From assembly GCA_964473485.1 (NCBI GenBank), contig CAYYPH010000005.1, forward strand, positions 101,784-165,783: a DNA stretch of 64,000 nt. The letters run 5' to 3'. The first letter of the stretch is position 1, and every line of letters begins with the position of its first letter. Source of the stretch: CAIVAT01 sp964473485. Lineage in GTDB: Bacteria; Bacteroidota; Bacteroidia; Bacteroidales; FEN-979. A program made the translations under genes and the position numbers. This document shows, in pieces, positions 1-8,635 of the stretch. The notes beneath the pieces were generated by a model. That model ran no database searches. It was not told the DNA's origin and worked only from the letters and a program-made list of their open reading frames with translations.

Positions 1-210
1 TCCCCGGCTGTTAAAATAGGCCACCATAGACTGTTCAAATGGTTTCATGAACTCCAGCTTTTCAAAAATCGGCATGACTGCCACCTTGCTGATCTGGGCA
101 TTATTCGAAGGGTTCTTCCAGGATGTAAGCGTCACCGGAGCCTGGCAGGCATTCAACAGGATGACACCTGTCGCTATCAATACAACGGATATAAGTCTGT
201 TCATTTTCAT
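1..210 (-). CDS. putative lipoprotein, 3' part outside window
   Basis: This is the first 70 codons of a gene that continues past base 1. The product begins MKMNRLISVV and has a hydrophobic stretch ending in a lipobox (LNAC, Cys22), so it should be exported and lipidated. After the Cys comes a mature region including TSWKNPSN and KVAVMPIFE. This resembles the start of small Bacteroidota lipoproteins whose mature domain opens with a beta strand, but I cannot assign a family from 48 mature residues. A TAnnTTTG box lies 18 bases upstream on the same strand. A second in-frame Met at codon 3 is an alternative start. Confidence 0.75.
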   Translation of the reverse strand, partial: MKMNRLISVVLIATGVILLNACQAPVTLTSWKNPSNNAQISKVAVMPIFEKLEFMKPFEQSMVAYFNSRG

Positions 211-227
211 AGTTGTTTTTTTTTTGA

Positions 228-235
228 CAAATGTA
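228..235 (-). promoter_or_regulatory. Bacteroidota -7 promoter box (TACATTTG)
   Basis: Matches TAnnTTTG on the minus strand, 18 bases before the ATG of the lipoprotein gene ending at base 1. A CAAA (TTTG on minus) lies further upstream at 259-262, but its spacing (23) is longer than the usual 19. Confidence 0.5.
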
Positions 236-476
236 ATTCATTTTTTGGGGAAACGAATCAAATTTAACCTGAGCAGGATTAAAAGCAATTAAAATCCGGG
301 GCATGAAACAGAAAAATACCTGTTATTCAGTATTTGCCCACCAATCGCCTGGTTACACTGGAACATCCGCTCTTAAGCCTTTTTCAAAGTTTTTTTTAAA
401 ACTTGCATATAACTTCAATTTTGCTATTTTTACAGCCCAATTACAAAGCGCGTATTTACCTTTAAAAAATCTTGAT

Positions 477-1655
477 ATGTTACAGCCTCTGACGCAGAAG
501 ATCAGCATTTTCGTTGCCGCTATCCTGGTTACCGGGACCTTTTTCACGGCTTGCAAATCAAAGGAACACAAAGACACAGCTCCTCCGGCATTCAAAGTGA
601 TGGAAATCAAGGGAACAAAAGTGCCTGTCTACCTGCAGATGGTCGGTCAGGCAACTGGCATCCCCACTGTTGAGATCCGGGCCCGCGTGGCAGGTTACCT
701 AAAAAACTGGACCTTTCAGGAAGGCTCGATCGTTCATAAAGGCCAACCTCTTTTTACCATTGAGCAGGATGAATATATAAATAATGTAAAGTTTGCAGAG
801 GCTGACCTCGAAAACAAGATCGCTGCATGGGAAAAAGCCAAACTGGATGTTGCCCGGCTGAAACCGCTTTTGTCAACCAATGCGATCAGCCAGAACGATT
901 ACGACAAAGCTGTGACCACCGAGCAGCAGGATCGGGCATTGGTAGCCAGTTCGCGTGCCAATCTCGCCCAGGCCAAACTCAATCTTTCCTATACCACCAT
1001 GGAGGCTCCGATCAACGGTTACATAGGCGCCTGCAACGTAAGGCCTGGGAACCTGGTCGGAAAAGGCGAAAGCACGCTCCTGACCACCATCTCGGCCGTG
1101 GATCCCATTTATGTGAATTTTCAGATGAATGAGAACGACTACCTGAAGATCATGCGATTTGCCGAAAAACATAAAGAAGACCTGAAGTCCAAATCAAATA
1201 TCCTTAAGGTTTACCTGACCCTCAGCGATAATGTATTGTATGAACATATCGGAACCCTTGACTTCATCGATCGTGAAATCAATCCGCAGACAGGAACAAT
1301 AGCCGTCAGGGCCGTCTTTCCCAACCCCGACGGACTGATCAAGCCGGGAAATTTTGCCAATGTTAACCTTGTATTATATGAAGAGGAGAATGGAATCGTC
1401 ATCCCGCAAAGTGCCGTCACTCAAATACAGGGAAAGAATTTCGCCTTCTTCGTGAATCAGGACAATTCAGTGACGCGGATTCCGGTCATACTGGGACGCA
1501 GCACTGGTAACCTTTACATTGTCAACAATGGACTTAAGCCCGGTGACAGGATCATGCTCGAGGGTTTCCAGAAATTTCAGGAAGGAATGAAGATTCAGCC
1601 TGTTATCGTCCCTGATACCCTGAAGGTATCACAAACACCCCAGGCAGATAATTAA
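477..1655 (+). CDS. RND efflux periplasmic adaptor (AcrA/MexA family)
   Basis: Membrane fusion protein that bridges the inner-membrane RND pump to the outer-membrane channel. The 392-residue product has a lipoprotein signal (MLQPLTQ..., lipobox FFTAC), a lipoyl/barrel-sandwich half containing VEIRARVAGYL and KGQPLFTIEQ, an alpha-helical hairpin around residues 100-165, the second lipoyl half (TMEAPINGYIG) and beta-barrel and membrane-proximal domains. The frame is open upstream to 303. The ATG at 477 is chosen because it gives a proper signal peptide directly before the lipobox; the 58 residues upstream look non-coding. First gene of a three-gene operon with the pump (102-base gap) and channel. 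Confidence 0.93.
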   Translation: MLQPLTQKISIFVAAILVTGTFFTACKSKEHKDTAPPAFKVMEIKGTKVPVYLQMVGQATGIPTVEIRARVAGYLKNWTFQEGSIVHKGQPLFTIEQDEYINNVKFAEADLENKIAAWEKAKLDVARLKPLLSTNAISQNDYDKAVTTEQQDRALVASSRANLAQAKLNLSYTTMEAPINGYIGACNVRPGNLVGKGESTLLTTISAVDPIYVNFQMNENDYLKIMRFAEKHKEDLKSKSNILKVYLTLSDNVLYEHIGTLDFIDREINPQTGTIAVRAVFPNPDGLIKPGNFANVNLVLYEEENGIVIPQSAVTQIQGKNFAFFVNQDNSVTRIPVILGRSTGNLYIVNNGLKPGDRIMLEGFQKFQEGMKIQPVIVPDTLKVSQTPQADN

Positions 1656-1757
1656 CTGTCTTGACGGGAAATCATAATGAAGACCGCCAATAAGGTCTTA
1701 TTATTCTGATCACCCATCATTCGTCAATCGTCAATCCAAAATCGAAAATCCATCATT

Positions 1758-4700
1758 ATGCTCCAGCAATTCATTACACGTCCGATACTCTCCTCCGTCA
1801 TTGCAATCCTGATTGCTCTCGTCGGAGTCCTTAGTCTTCTTACACTCCCTATTGCCCAGTATCCCGACGTGGTTCCCCCCACCGTTCAGGTTACAGCCTA
1901 TTACCCGGGAGCCAACGCGGAAGATGTGCAGAAAACCGTCTCAATTCCGCTGGAAGAACAGATCAACGGCGTTGACGACATGATTTACATGACCTCCCAA
2001 TGTGCCAACGACGGTTCCTGTAACATTACCGTATATTTTAAAACCGGAACAGATCCCGACATGGCCACAGTCAATGTTCAGAACCGCACCCAGCGGGCCA
2101 TGAACGTCCTGCCTCCAGAAGTAGTGCAGGGAGGCGTCATTGTCCAGAAAAAATCCACCAGCATTCTCCTGCTGTATTCGCTTATCTCAAACGACACTGC
2201 ATATGATATAAAATTTTTATCCAACTACCTGAATATAAACATTGTAAATGTTATAAAACGAATCAGTGGAGTAAGCGATGTAATGATGTTCGGCGGCGAT
2301 GACTACTCGATGCGCATCTGGTTGAATCCGGAGAAAATGGCCGGCCTCGGCATCAGTGTCGACGATGTCAGGAACGCCATCAAGGACCAGAATGTTCAGG
2401 CCGCGGCCGGAATGATCGGTAAAAATCCGGCGGCAAAAGGCCAGGAAATGTCGATCATGATCCGTGTTCAGGGCCGGCTTGTTGAAGAGAAGCAATTTGA
2501 AGAGATCATCGTGAAATCGAATTCCGACGGTTCGCTCGTACGCATGAAAGATATAGCACGGATTGACCTTGGCATGAAAACTTACGATGCCATGGGACGG
2601 TTTAATGGCAAACCCGCCCCTGCCATTGCCATCTACCAGTCACCAGGATCAAATGCCGTGCAGCTGCGTAAAAAGATTGACCAAACCATGGAAGAACTCG
2701 CAAGAGAATTCCCCCCGGGCATCACTTATCAAAAAGGGCTTGATACCGTTGAGTTCGTGACCGCATCTGTCGAAGAGGTGTTACACACCCTGATTGAGGC
2801 CTTCATCCTTGTTTTCATTGTTGTATTTATTTTTCTTCAGGACTGGCGGGCCACACTCATCCCGGCTATCACGGTGCCCATCTCACTGGTTGGCGCCCTG
2901 GCGGCATTCTCCATGCTTGGGTTCTCTATCAACCTTTTAACCCTTTTTGCACTCGTTCTGGCCATCGGAATTGTAGTCGATGATGCGATCGTGGTCCTTG
3001 AAGCTGTACAGGAGAAGATAGACTCAGAAGGTATCTCTCCGCTTGAGGCCACCAAGCACACCATGAAAGAGATAACACCCGCCATCATGACCATCACATT
3101 GGTGCTGTGTGCTGTATTTATCCCGGTGTCGTTCCTTGGGGGTGCCACCGGCATCATGTATAAACAATTTGCCCTTACCCTCATATCGTCCATTCTCATC
3201 TCCGCCGTGCTGGCCCTCACCCTTTCACCCCCCTTGTGTGTACTGTTGCTTAAGCCAAAGAGGGAGAAAAAAGGGTTACTTGGAAAATTTTTCAAAGGTT
3301 TTGACAGGTTTTTTGATAAAACTACCAACGGTTACCTCCGCATTGCCAGCAATTTCACCCACCACCTGGCCCGGCCGGTCCTTTTTCTGGCCGTAATCAC
3401 TGTGCTGACATTGGTTGTAATGAAGATCCTGCCAACCGGATTCCTTCCTCAGGAGGACCAGGGGTATTTCTTCATCAACGTTTCAACTCCCAAGGGATTT
3501 GCTCTTGAAAAGACCGACGCCGTCATGAGGCAGGTAGAAGATATCCTGTCGAAGACCGATGGTGTAGAATCGTTTACCACCATACCGGGTTATAGTATCC
3601 TCGACAACTCTGTCAGCACTACGAACGGGATGGCCTTTGTTAAGCTGAAAGGCTGGGGTGAGCGCGGAATTAAACGCAATGTTGGCGTTATTCTGAGAGA
3701 ACTGCATGGTAAATTCAGTAACATTCCCGGTGGGGTCTGCATGGCATTCAATGCGCCTGCCATCCCGGGTTTCGGGAAAACAGGAGGTCTGGAGTTCCAG
3801 CTTCAGGATAAAACCGGCTCCGGATTGCAGAAAATGGCCGCAGTCGTGCAAAGCTTTACTGCCGAAGCTGCGAAACGGAAAGAGTTCTCCAATGTCTTCA
3901 GCCCTTTTCGTAATGACATTCCTCAATACCAGCTGATTGTAGATAAGGAAAAAGCGAAAACAATGGGTGTTCCGGTAAATTCCATATATACTACCCTCCA
4001 GGGTCTTTTCGGCAGTTATTATGTGAACGATTTCAACAAATTCGGCAAATCGTACCGTGTCATCATTCAGGCCGATGCTATTTACAGGGCGAATATGGAG
4101 GATATCAGCAAAGTTTATGTAAAAAGCAGCTATGGAGCCATGGTTCCGCTGGGAACCCTCGTTGATATCCAGCCCACCCAGGGGCCCGAGATCGTCAAAC
4201 GGTTCAACCTGTTCAGCTCGTCCGATTTTACCATTGCCATTGCGCCAGGCTCGTCATCCGGTCAGGGTATTGAAGCAGTTAAAGAGGTTAGCGCCAAGGC
4301 CCTGCCCTATGGTTTCGGGTACGACTATTCGGGCATGACCCGCGATGAAATTGAATCGGGTGGCCAGGCGCCTTATATCTTTGCACTCTGCTTCATCTTC
4401 GTATATTTCTTACTTGCAGCCAAATATGAAAGCTGGCTTTTACCAATCCCTGTTTTGCTTGCCATTCCGTTCGGTGTTTTCGGAGCATTCTCCTTTCAGT
4501 GGATCCGGGGTCTTCAAAACAACATCTATGCACAGATCGGTTTGATCATGCTCATAGGGCTTGTAGCCAAGAATGCCATTCTGATCGTCGAGTTCGCCAA
4601 GCAAAAACACGACCAGGGCCACCCGTTGTTCGACGCGGCGCTCGAGGGGGCAAAACTCAGGTTCCGCCCGATCCTTATGACCTCTTTTGCTTTTATCCTC

Positions 4701-4934
4701 GGTGTTGTTCCTTTGATAACTGCTACCGGCGCAGGGGCAGCCAGCCGCCATGCACTGGGCACTTCGGTATTCGGAGGGATGCTTATCGCCACCATATGCG
4801 GGGTCCTTGTGACACCTTCGCTATATGTCGCTTTCCAGAAAATAGAGAACAAAATGAGAAAAAGAAGCAATGAGGGAACCAAACCAGCAACCAATCCAAC
4901 AGATCAAGGATCAGCTGGTCTCAAATCTCATTAA
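1758..4934 (+). CDS. RND multidrug efflux permease (HAE1/AcrB family)
   Basis: Proton-driven inner-membrane pump that captures hydrophobic or amphiphilic substrates from the periplasm and passes them to the outer-membrane channel. Its 1058 residues are normal for the AcrB/MexB family. Visible features: N-terminal transmembrane helix (residues 10-28), the HAE1 start MLQQFITRPILSSV, the paired Asp residues in GIVVDDAIVVLE (TM4) that relay protons, the Lys-bearing TM10 segment GLVAKNAILIVEFAK, and two large periplasmic loops. The C-terminus is polar and rich in Lys, Asn and Thr. It lies between its adaptor and channel genes, so the system looks complete. Substrate cannot be read from sequence. 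Confidence 0.96.
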   Translation: MLQQFITRPILSSVIAILIALVGVLSLLTLPIAQYPDVVPPTVQVTAYYPGANAEDVQKTVSIPLEEQINGVDDMIYMTSQCANDGSCNITVYFKTGTDPDMATVNVQNRTQRAMNVLPPEVVQGGVIVQKKSTSILLLYSLISNDTAYDIKFLSNYLNINIVNVIKRISGVSDVMMFGGDDYSMRIWLNPEKMAGLGISVDDVRNAIKDQNVQAAAGMIGKNPAAKGQEMSIMIRVQGRLVEEKQFEEIIVKSNSDGSLVRMKDIARIDLGMKTYDAMGRFNGKPAPAIAIYQSPGSNAVQLRKKIDQTMEELAREFPPGITYQKGLDTVEFVTASVEEVLHTLIEAFILVFIVVFIFLQDWRATLIPAITVPISLVGALAAFSMLGFSINLLTLFALVLAIGIVVDDAIVVLEAVQEKIDSEGISPLEATKHTMKEITPAIMTITLVLCAVFIPVSFLGGATGIMYKQFALTLISSILISAVLALTLSPPLCVLLLKPKREKKGLLGKFFKGFDRFFDKTTNGYLRIASNFTHHLARPVLFLAVITVLTLVVMKILPTGFLPQEDQGYFFINVSTPKGFALEKTDAVMRQVEDILSKTDGVESFTTIPGYSILDNSVSTTNGMAFVKLKGWGERGIKRNVGVILRELHGKFSNIPGGVCMAFNAPAIPGFGKTGGLEFQLQDKTGSGLQKMAAVVQSFTAEAAKRKEFSNVFSPFRNDIPQYQLIVDKEKAKTMGVPVNSIYTTLQGLFGSYYVNDFNKFGKSYRVIIQADAIYRANMEDISKVYVKSSYGAMVPLGTLVDIQPTQGPEIVKRFNLFSSSDFTIAIAPGSSSGQGIEAVKEVSAKALPYGFGYDYSGMTRDEIESGGQAPYIFALCFIFVYFLLAAKYESWLLPIPVLLAIPFGVFGAFSFQWIRGLQNNIYAQIGLIMLIGLVAKNAILIVEFAKQKHDQGHPLFDAALEGAKLRFRPILMTSFAFILGVVPLITATGAGAASRHALGTSVFGGMLIATICGVLVTPSLYVAFQKIENKMRKRSNEGTKPATNPTDQGSAGLKSH

Positions 4935-4974
4935 CCGCAAATAATAAATCAAAAAATCGCTAAAAAGATACTAT

Positions 4975-6348
4975 ATGTATATCAGGATGATCAAATCTCC
5001 CGCGATGTTCCTTACTGTGATATTTCTGTTCATGATGACCGGATGCAAAGTGGGACCAAAATATGTCAGGCCGGAGGTTGTCAAGGATTCGGTTTACAGA
5101 TTTGCCGCATCAGATGATACCCTGAGCCTGGCTGACCTTGAGTGGGTGAGCCTGTTCAAGGATACGGTTTTAAACCGGCTCGTTAATACAGGATTGAACA
5201 ATAATCCCGACATGCAGATTGCCTTTGCCAGGATTGAAGAAGCAAGAGCCAACTTCAAGATGGCCCGCGGACAGCAATGGCCCATGATTGACGTACAGGG
5301 TACAGGTGGCTGGAGAAACCTGCCGATCGGACAGGAAGCCATAAAAACTGAACCCCTGTATGCAACAGCCGGGATCAGTTGGGAAATAGATATCTGGGGG
5401 AAACTCAGGCGGGCCAAAGAGGCTGCCCGAGCCAACCTTTTTGCCCAGGAAGCCTACCGTCAGTCGGTTAGACTCATGCTCATCAACGAAATCGTGACCT
5501 CCTACTTCAACCTCCTGGAATATGACAATGAAATGAAGATCACCCAGGAAAACATTGTAATCAGGCAAAAATCGCTGGATCTGGTCAGGGCTAAGCTGAT
5601 CGCAGGTACTGCCTCAGGTTTGGTCGTTGCGCAGGCAGAGGCAGAACTTGCCCTTGCTAAAACCCAGGTTCCGAGACTCGAAATGTTGTCGGGCATTGAA
5701 GAGAATTTCCTGAGCACCTTGCTTGGCGATGAACCTCGTGGTATCCTGAGGGGTCGCACCATGCTCGACCAACTTAATGTCCCTTCGGTAAACACCCCTG
5801 GTATCCCTTCCCAGCTGATCGTCCGACGGCCCGACATTATCATGGCAGAGCAAACCCTCGTTGGCGCCAACGCGAACATCGGAGTTGCCCGGGCCATGAT
5901 GTTGCCAACCCTCTCCATCAGCGGGTCCCTGGGGTCAACATTCAATCCGGCAACGATGATCTACAGTGCCATCGGCAGTCTTGTGGCCCCTATCTTCCAG
6001 GGAGGGAAACTCCGGGCCAATGTCAGGGTTGCACAGGCACAGAAAGAGCAAATGCTGCACAGTTACCGGAAAACCATCCTGAATTCGCTCAGGGAGGTTT
6101 CTGATGCCCTGATTCAGGTGAGCAAGATGCGCGATATCGTGGTCAGCCAGCAGGAAACGGAAAAAGCCGCACAAACTGCCTTCGATCTTTCCAACCAGCT
6201 TTACAATGCGGGCTATGCCAGCTATCTCGACGTAATCAACGCGCAGGGAATGCTTTTCGAGGCACAGATAAACCTTTCGCAGGCCCAGTCGGATGAACTA
6301 ACAGCACTAGTGAGTCTTTATACTGCGCTTGGAGGAGGGTGGAAGTAA
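4975..6348 (+). CDS. outer-membrane efflux channel lipoprotein (NodT/OprM family)
   Basis: TolC-type trimeric outer-membrane duct for the upstream RND pump. The 457-residue product has a lipoprotein signal with lipobox MMTGC followed by the family start KVGPKYVRPEV, then two repeats of the OEP (outer-membrane efflux protein) coiled-coil and beta-strand domain. Family motifs include the IDIWGKLRRAKEAARA and LIVRRPDIIMAEQTLVGANA segments typical of OprM/NodT. The ORF starts 40 bases after the permease stop, so it is probably cotranscribed. Met4 is an alternative start. An imperfect hairpin follows at 6387-6416. Confidence 0.94.
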   Translation: MYIRMIKSPAMFLTVIFLFMMTGCKVGPKYVRPEVVKDSVYRFAASDDTLSLADLEWVSLFKDTVLNRLVNTGLNNNPDMQIAFARIEEARANFKMARGQQWPMIDVQGTGGWRNLPIGQEAIKTEPLYATAGISWEIDIWGKLRRAKEAARANLFAQEAYRQSVRLMLINEIVTSYFNLLEYDNEMKITQENIVIRQKSLDLVRAKLIAGTASGLVVAQAEAELALAKTQVPRLEMLSGIEENFLSTLLGDEPRGILRGRTMLDQLNVPSVNTPGIPSQLIVRRPDIIMAEQTLVGANANIGVARAMMLPTLSISGSLGSTFNPATMIYSAIGSLVAPIFQGGKLRANVRVAQAQKEQMLHSYRKTILNSLREVSDALIQVSKMRDIVVSQQETEKAAQTAFDLSNQLYNAGYASYLDVINAQGMLFEAQINLSQAQSDELTALVSLYTALGGGWK

Positions 6349-6386
6349 GTATTGAAAACGGAAAATGGAAAATGGAAAACGAAATT

Positions 6387-6416
6387 CTGCCGGCATACAG
6401 CCATTCTAGCTGGCAG
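6387..6416. terminator. weak hairpin between convergent genes
   Basis: CTGCCGGC pairs with GCTGGCAG (one G-T pair) around a 14-base loop between the convergent efflux and MscS genes. No T-tract follows on either strand, so terminator function is doubtful. Confidence 0.25.
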
Positions 6417-6454
6417 TAACATTTCTGCATCCTTTAAAACTTGACTTCTCTTTC

Positions 6455-7672
6455 TTATTCCGGAATTACCGCCGTCATCTGTACATCCCGGCCTGACGGT
6501 CGCTGAAATGGCTTTAGGCCAAATTCGGGTAGCATGGCAAGGATGTGTTCAAAAAGTTGAGCCTGAAAATCCTCAAATTCTTTCCAGTCGGGAGGAATAT
6601 AAAAGGCATAGAGTTCCAAGGGAAGACCGTTCTCAGTTGGTTGCAGCGTCCTTACCATCAGGGATGCATCTTTATTCAGGTTCGGAATTTTCCTTAAATA
6701 ATCAAGAATATACGACCTGAAAAGTCCCAGGTTGGTGGGATTTGACCCGCCTTCCAACATATTTTCGACCGGAATGCCCTTATTCCGCAGGTTTTCTGTC
6801 ATTTCGGTATCCGGGAACCTTATGGTGGCAACATCAATAAGCATCGATCGCTTCATACGCCGACCGCCGGCTTCACCCATGCTGCGCCAGTTTTGAAAGG
6901 AATCTGAAACCAGGGTGTAGGTGGGGATACAGCTGACCGAATTGTCGAAATTCCTCACCTTTACGGTAACCAGAGAGATATCGATAACCGTGCCGTCAGT
7001 GTTGTATTTTGGCATCGTGATCCAGTCGCCGATCTGTAGCATCTTATTGCTCGTCAGCTGAACCCCGGCAACAAATCCGAGAATGCTGTCCTTGAAGATC
7101 AGCATCATGACCGCCGACATGGCCCCTAATCCTGCTAAAAGGGTGAGCGGCGACTGCCCGATCAGGGTTGAGACAATCGAAATTCCACCGACAATGTAGG
7201 TAATGATCTTCCCTATCTGCAGGTAACCCTTGATAGGCTTTGAATCAGCAACCTCAAATTCACCGTATATATGATATACCGCGTTGAGAAATGATATAAT
7301 GGTAAGAATGATGATGAAAATCATATAGAGCCTCAGCCCGAGTTGAATGAAACTGATCGCCTCGGGATACTGCGATATGCTTGGCTCCAGGCTTACCTGC
7401 AGTACAAGTGCAGGTATCAGCATCGAAAGCCGGGTAAACACCTTTTGCTCATAAAGATGGTCATCCCATTTGCTCACCGATCGCTCCACCATTTTCCGGA
7501 GAACCCTGTTGATGATGTACTTTGCAATGTAATATACAACGATCGAAGAGATCAGGATAATGATCAGCACCGAAAAGTCGGCCAGGTAACCGGCAATTTT
7601 ATCACTGAACCCCCATTCTGTCAGCGTTGATTTAAATCCCTGGTTTATTGTTCCTGCATTAATTTCGTCCAT
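6455..7672 (-). CDS. MscS-family mechanosensitive ion channel
   Basis: Small-conductance mechanosensitive channel, 405 residues. The N-terminal half has four or five hydrophobic segments (about residues 27-50, 68-90, 105-130, 150-170, 180-205). The pore-lining region carries the small-residue pattern LTLLAGLGAMSAVMMLIFKDSILG, equivalent to the MscS TM3 and beta-domain junction, followed by the conserved beta segment IGDWITMPKYNTDGTV. The C-terminal cytoplasmic domain has the usual family form. It is the last gene of a minus-strand cluster with a lipid kinase and an LTA-synthase-like enzyme, consistent with an osmotic/envelope role (inference). The gap to the kinase is 33 bases. Confidence 0.92.
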   Translation of the reverse strand: MDEINAGTINQGFKSTLTEWGFSDKIAGYLADFSVLIIILISSIVVYYIAKYIINRVLRKMVERSVSKWDDHLYEQKVFTRLSMLIPALVLQVSLEPSISQYPEAISFIQLGLRLYMIFIIILTIISFLNAVYHIYGEFEVADSKPIKGYLQIGKIITYIVGGISIVSTLIGQSPLTLLAGLGAMSAVMMLIFKDSILGFVAGVQLTSNKMLQIGDWITMPKYNTDGTVIDISLVTVKVRNFDNSVSCIPTYTLVSDSFQNWRSMGEAGGRRMKRSMLIDVATIRFPDTEMTENLRNKGIPVENMLEGGSNPTNLGLFRSYILDYLRKIPNLNKDASLMVRTLQPTENGLPLELYAFYIPPDWKEFEDFQAQLFEHILAMLPEFGLKPFQRPSGRDVQMTAVIPE

Positions 7673-7705
7673 TTTGAAAAATTGAATGGATTTATCTGTA
7701 TAAAT

Positions 7706-8605
7706 TCAATGAGCGGTAGCTTCCTGTGGTAAAATCACGTTCAATGAAAGCGGGTTAATCTTCATTACGATCTCCTTCGGTGCATCCCGGGGATCACCGT
7801 CAACGTGGATCACCCTTTTTTTCTTTTGCTTCACGATCACCTCTTTCGCCCTGATGATCTCCACATACCTGGTCTGGTCGAATCTCCTGAGAAACAGCAA
7901 CGGTGCAAGGAACGGAACCTTCCAGTATGGCATTTTGCCGATAATGCAAACGTCGATGAAGCCGTCGGTCACACTGGCCCTGGAATCAATGGTTGCATTG
8001 TTGCCAAACTGGCTGGAATTGGCAAAACTGACCATCAAAGCCCTGCGCTTGATCTTTTTGCCGTCAATAACCAGGATGTATTTCCTGGGTCGGTAATTCC
8101 TGTACGATTGCGCAGTGATCCTGAAATAGGTCGAGAAACCCCGGGTTGCGGCCTCTGAAAAAGCTTTGGCAACAGCAGCATCGAAACCCAAGCCGGCAAC
8201 GTTGACAAACAAACTGCCGTCAATGGTGGCCGTGTCGATGGGCGCTATCCGGCAACGGTTGATGACCCTGATGGCGCGTATTACATTCGCGGGTATTTTC
8301 AGGTGTCTCGAGAGCCCGTTGCCGGAACCTGCTGGAATGATCCCCAGCGCCGTCGGATATCCGGTCAGACCGGTTGCAACTTCGTTTACAGTTCCATCGC
8401 CTCCAACCGCCACTACAACATCAATTCCCTTTTCCGCAGCTTCCCTGCTCATCAACGTGGCATGTCCGGCGCTTTCGGTAAACCTGATGTCGGAATCGAA
8501 CACGGTTTTATCAAGATACTGTTCAATATACTTCACCACGCGCTGATTCTTCCCCTTGCCGGAGATCGGATTAACGAGAAACAGTATTTTTTTCTTTTTA
8601 TCCAT
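7706..8605 (-). CDS. diacylglycerol kinase-family lipid kinase (DagK/YegS type)
   Basis: Predicted ATP-dependent kinase for diacylglycerol or a related lipid, returning it to phospholipid synthesis as phosphatidate. The 299-residue product shows the DAGK catalytic domain: NPISGKGKN near residue 12, GGDGTVNEV (residues 68-76) for nucleotide binding, PAGSGNGLSRH (91-101), and a C-terminal HVDGDP motif. The preceding gene encodes a phosphoglycerol-transferase-like enzyme of the type that releases diacylglycerol, so a recycling role fits the context (inference). Substrate choice between diacylglycerol and sphingosine-type lipids cannot be settled by eye; Bacteroidota make sphingolipids. Confidence 0.9.
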   Translation of the reverse strand: MDKKKKILFLVNPISGKGKNQRVVKYIEQYLDKTVFDSDIRFTESAGHATLMSREAAEKGIDVVVAVGGDGTVNEVATGLTGYPTALGIIPAGSGNGLSRHLKIPANVIRAIRVINRCRIAPIDTATIDGSLFVNVAGLGFDAAVAKAFSEAATRGFSTYFRITAQSYRNYRPRKYILVIDGKKIKRRALMVSFANSSQFGNNATIDSRASVTDGFIDVCIIGKMPYWKVPFLAPLLFLRRFDQTRYVEIIRAKEVIVKQKKKRVIHVDGDPRDAPKEIVMKINPLSLNVILPQEATAH

Positions 8606-8635
8606 GATTGCGTTCCTGACGGCCCTTTATTTCAA

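Noticed and set aside
303..476. Upstream 58 codons of the RND adaptor ORF
   Set aside because: They lie before the signal peptide and lipobox and include low-complexity Phe/Lys sequence, so the start at 477 is used.
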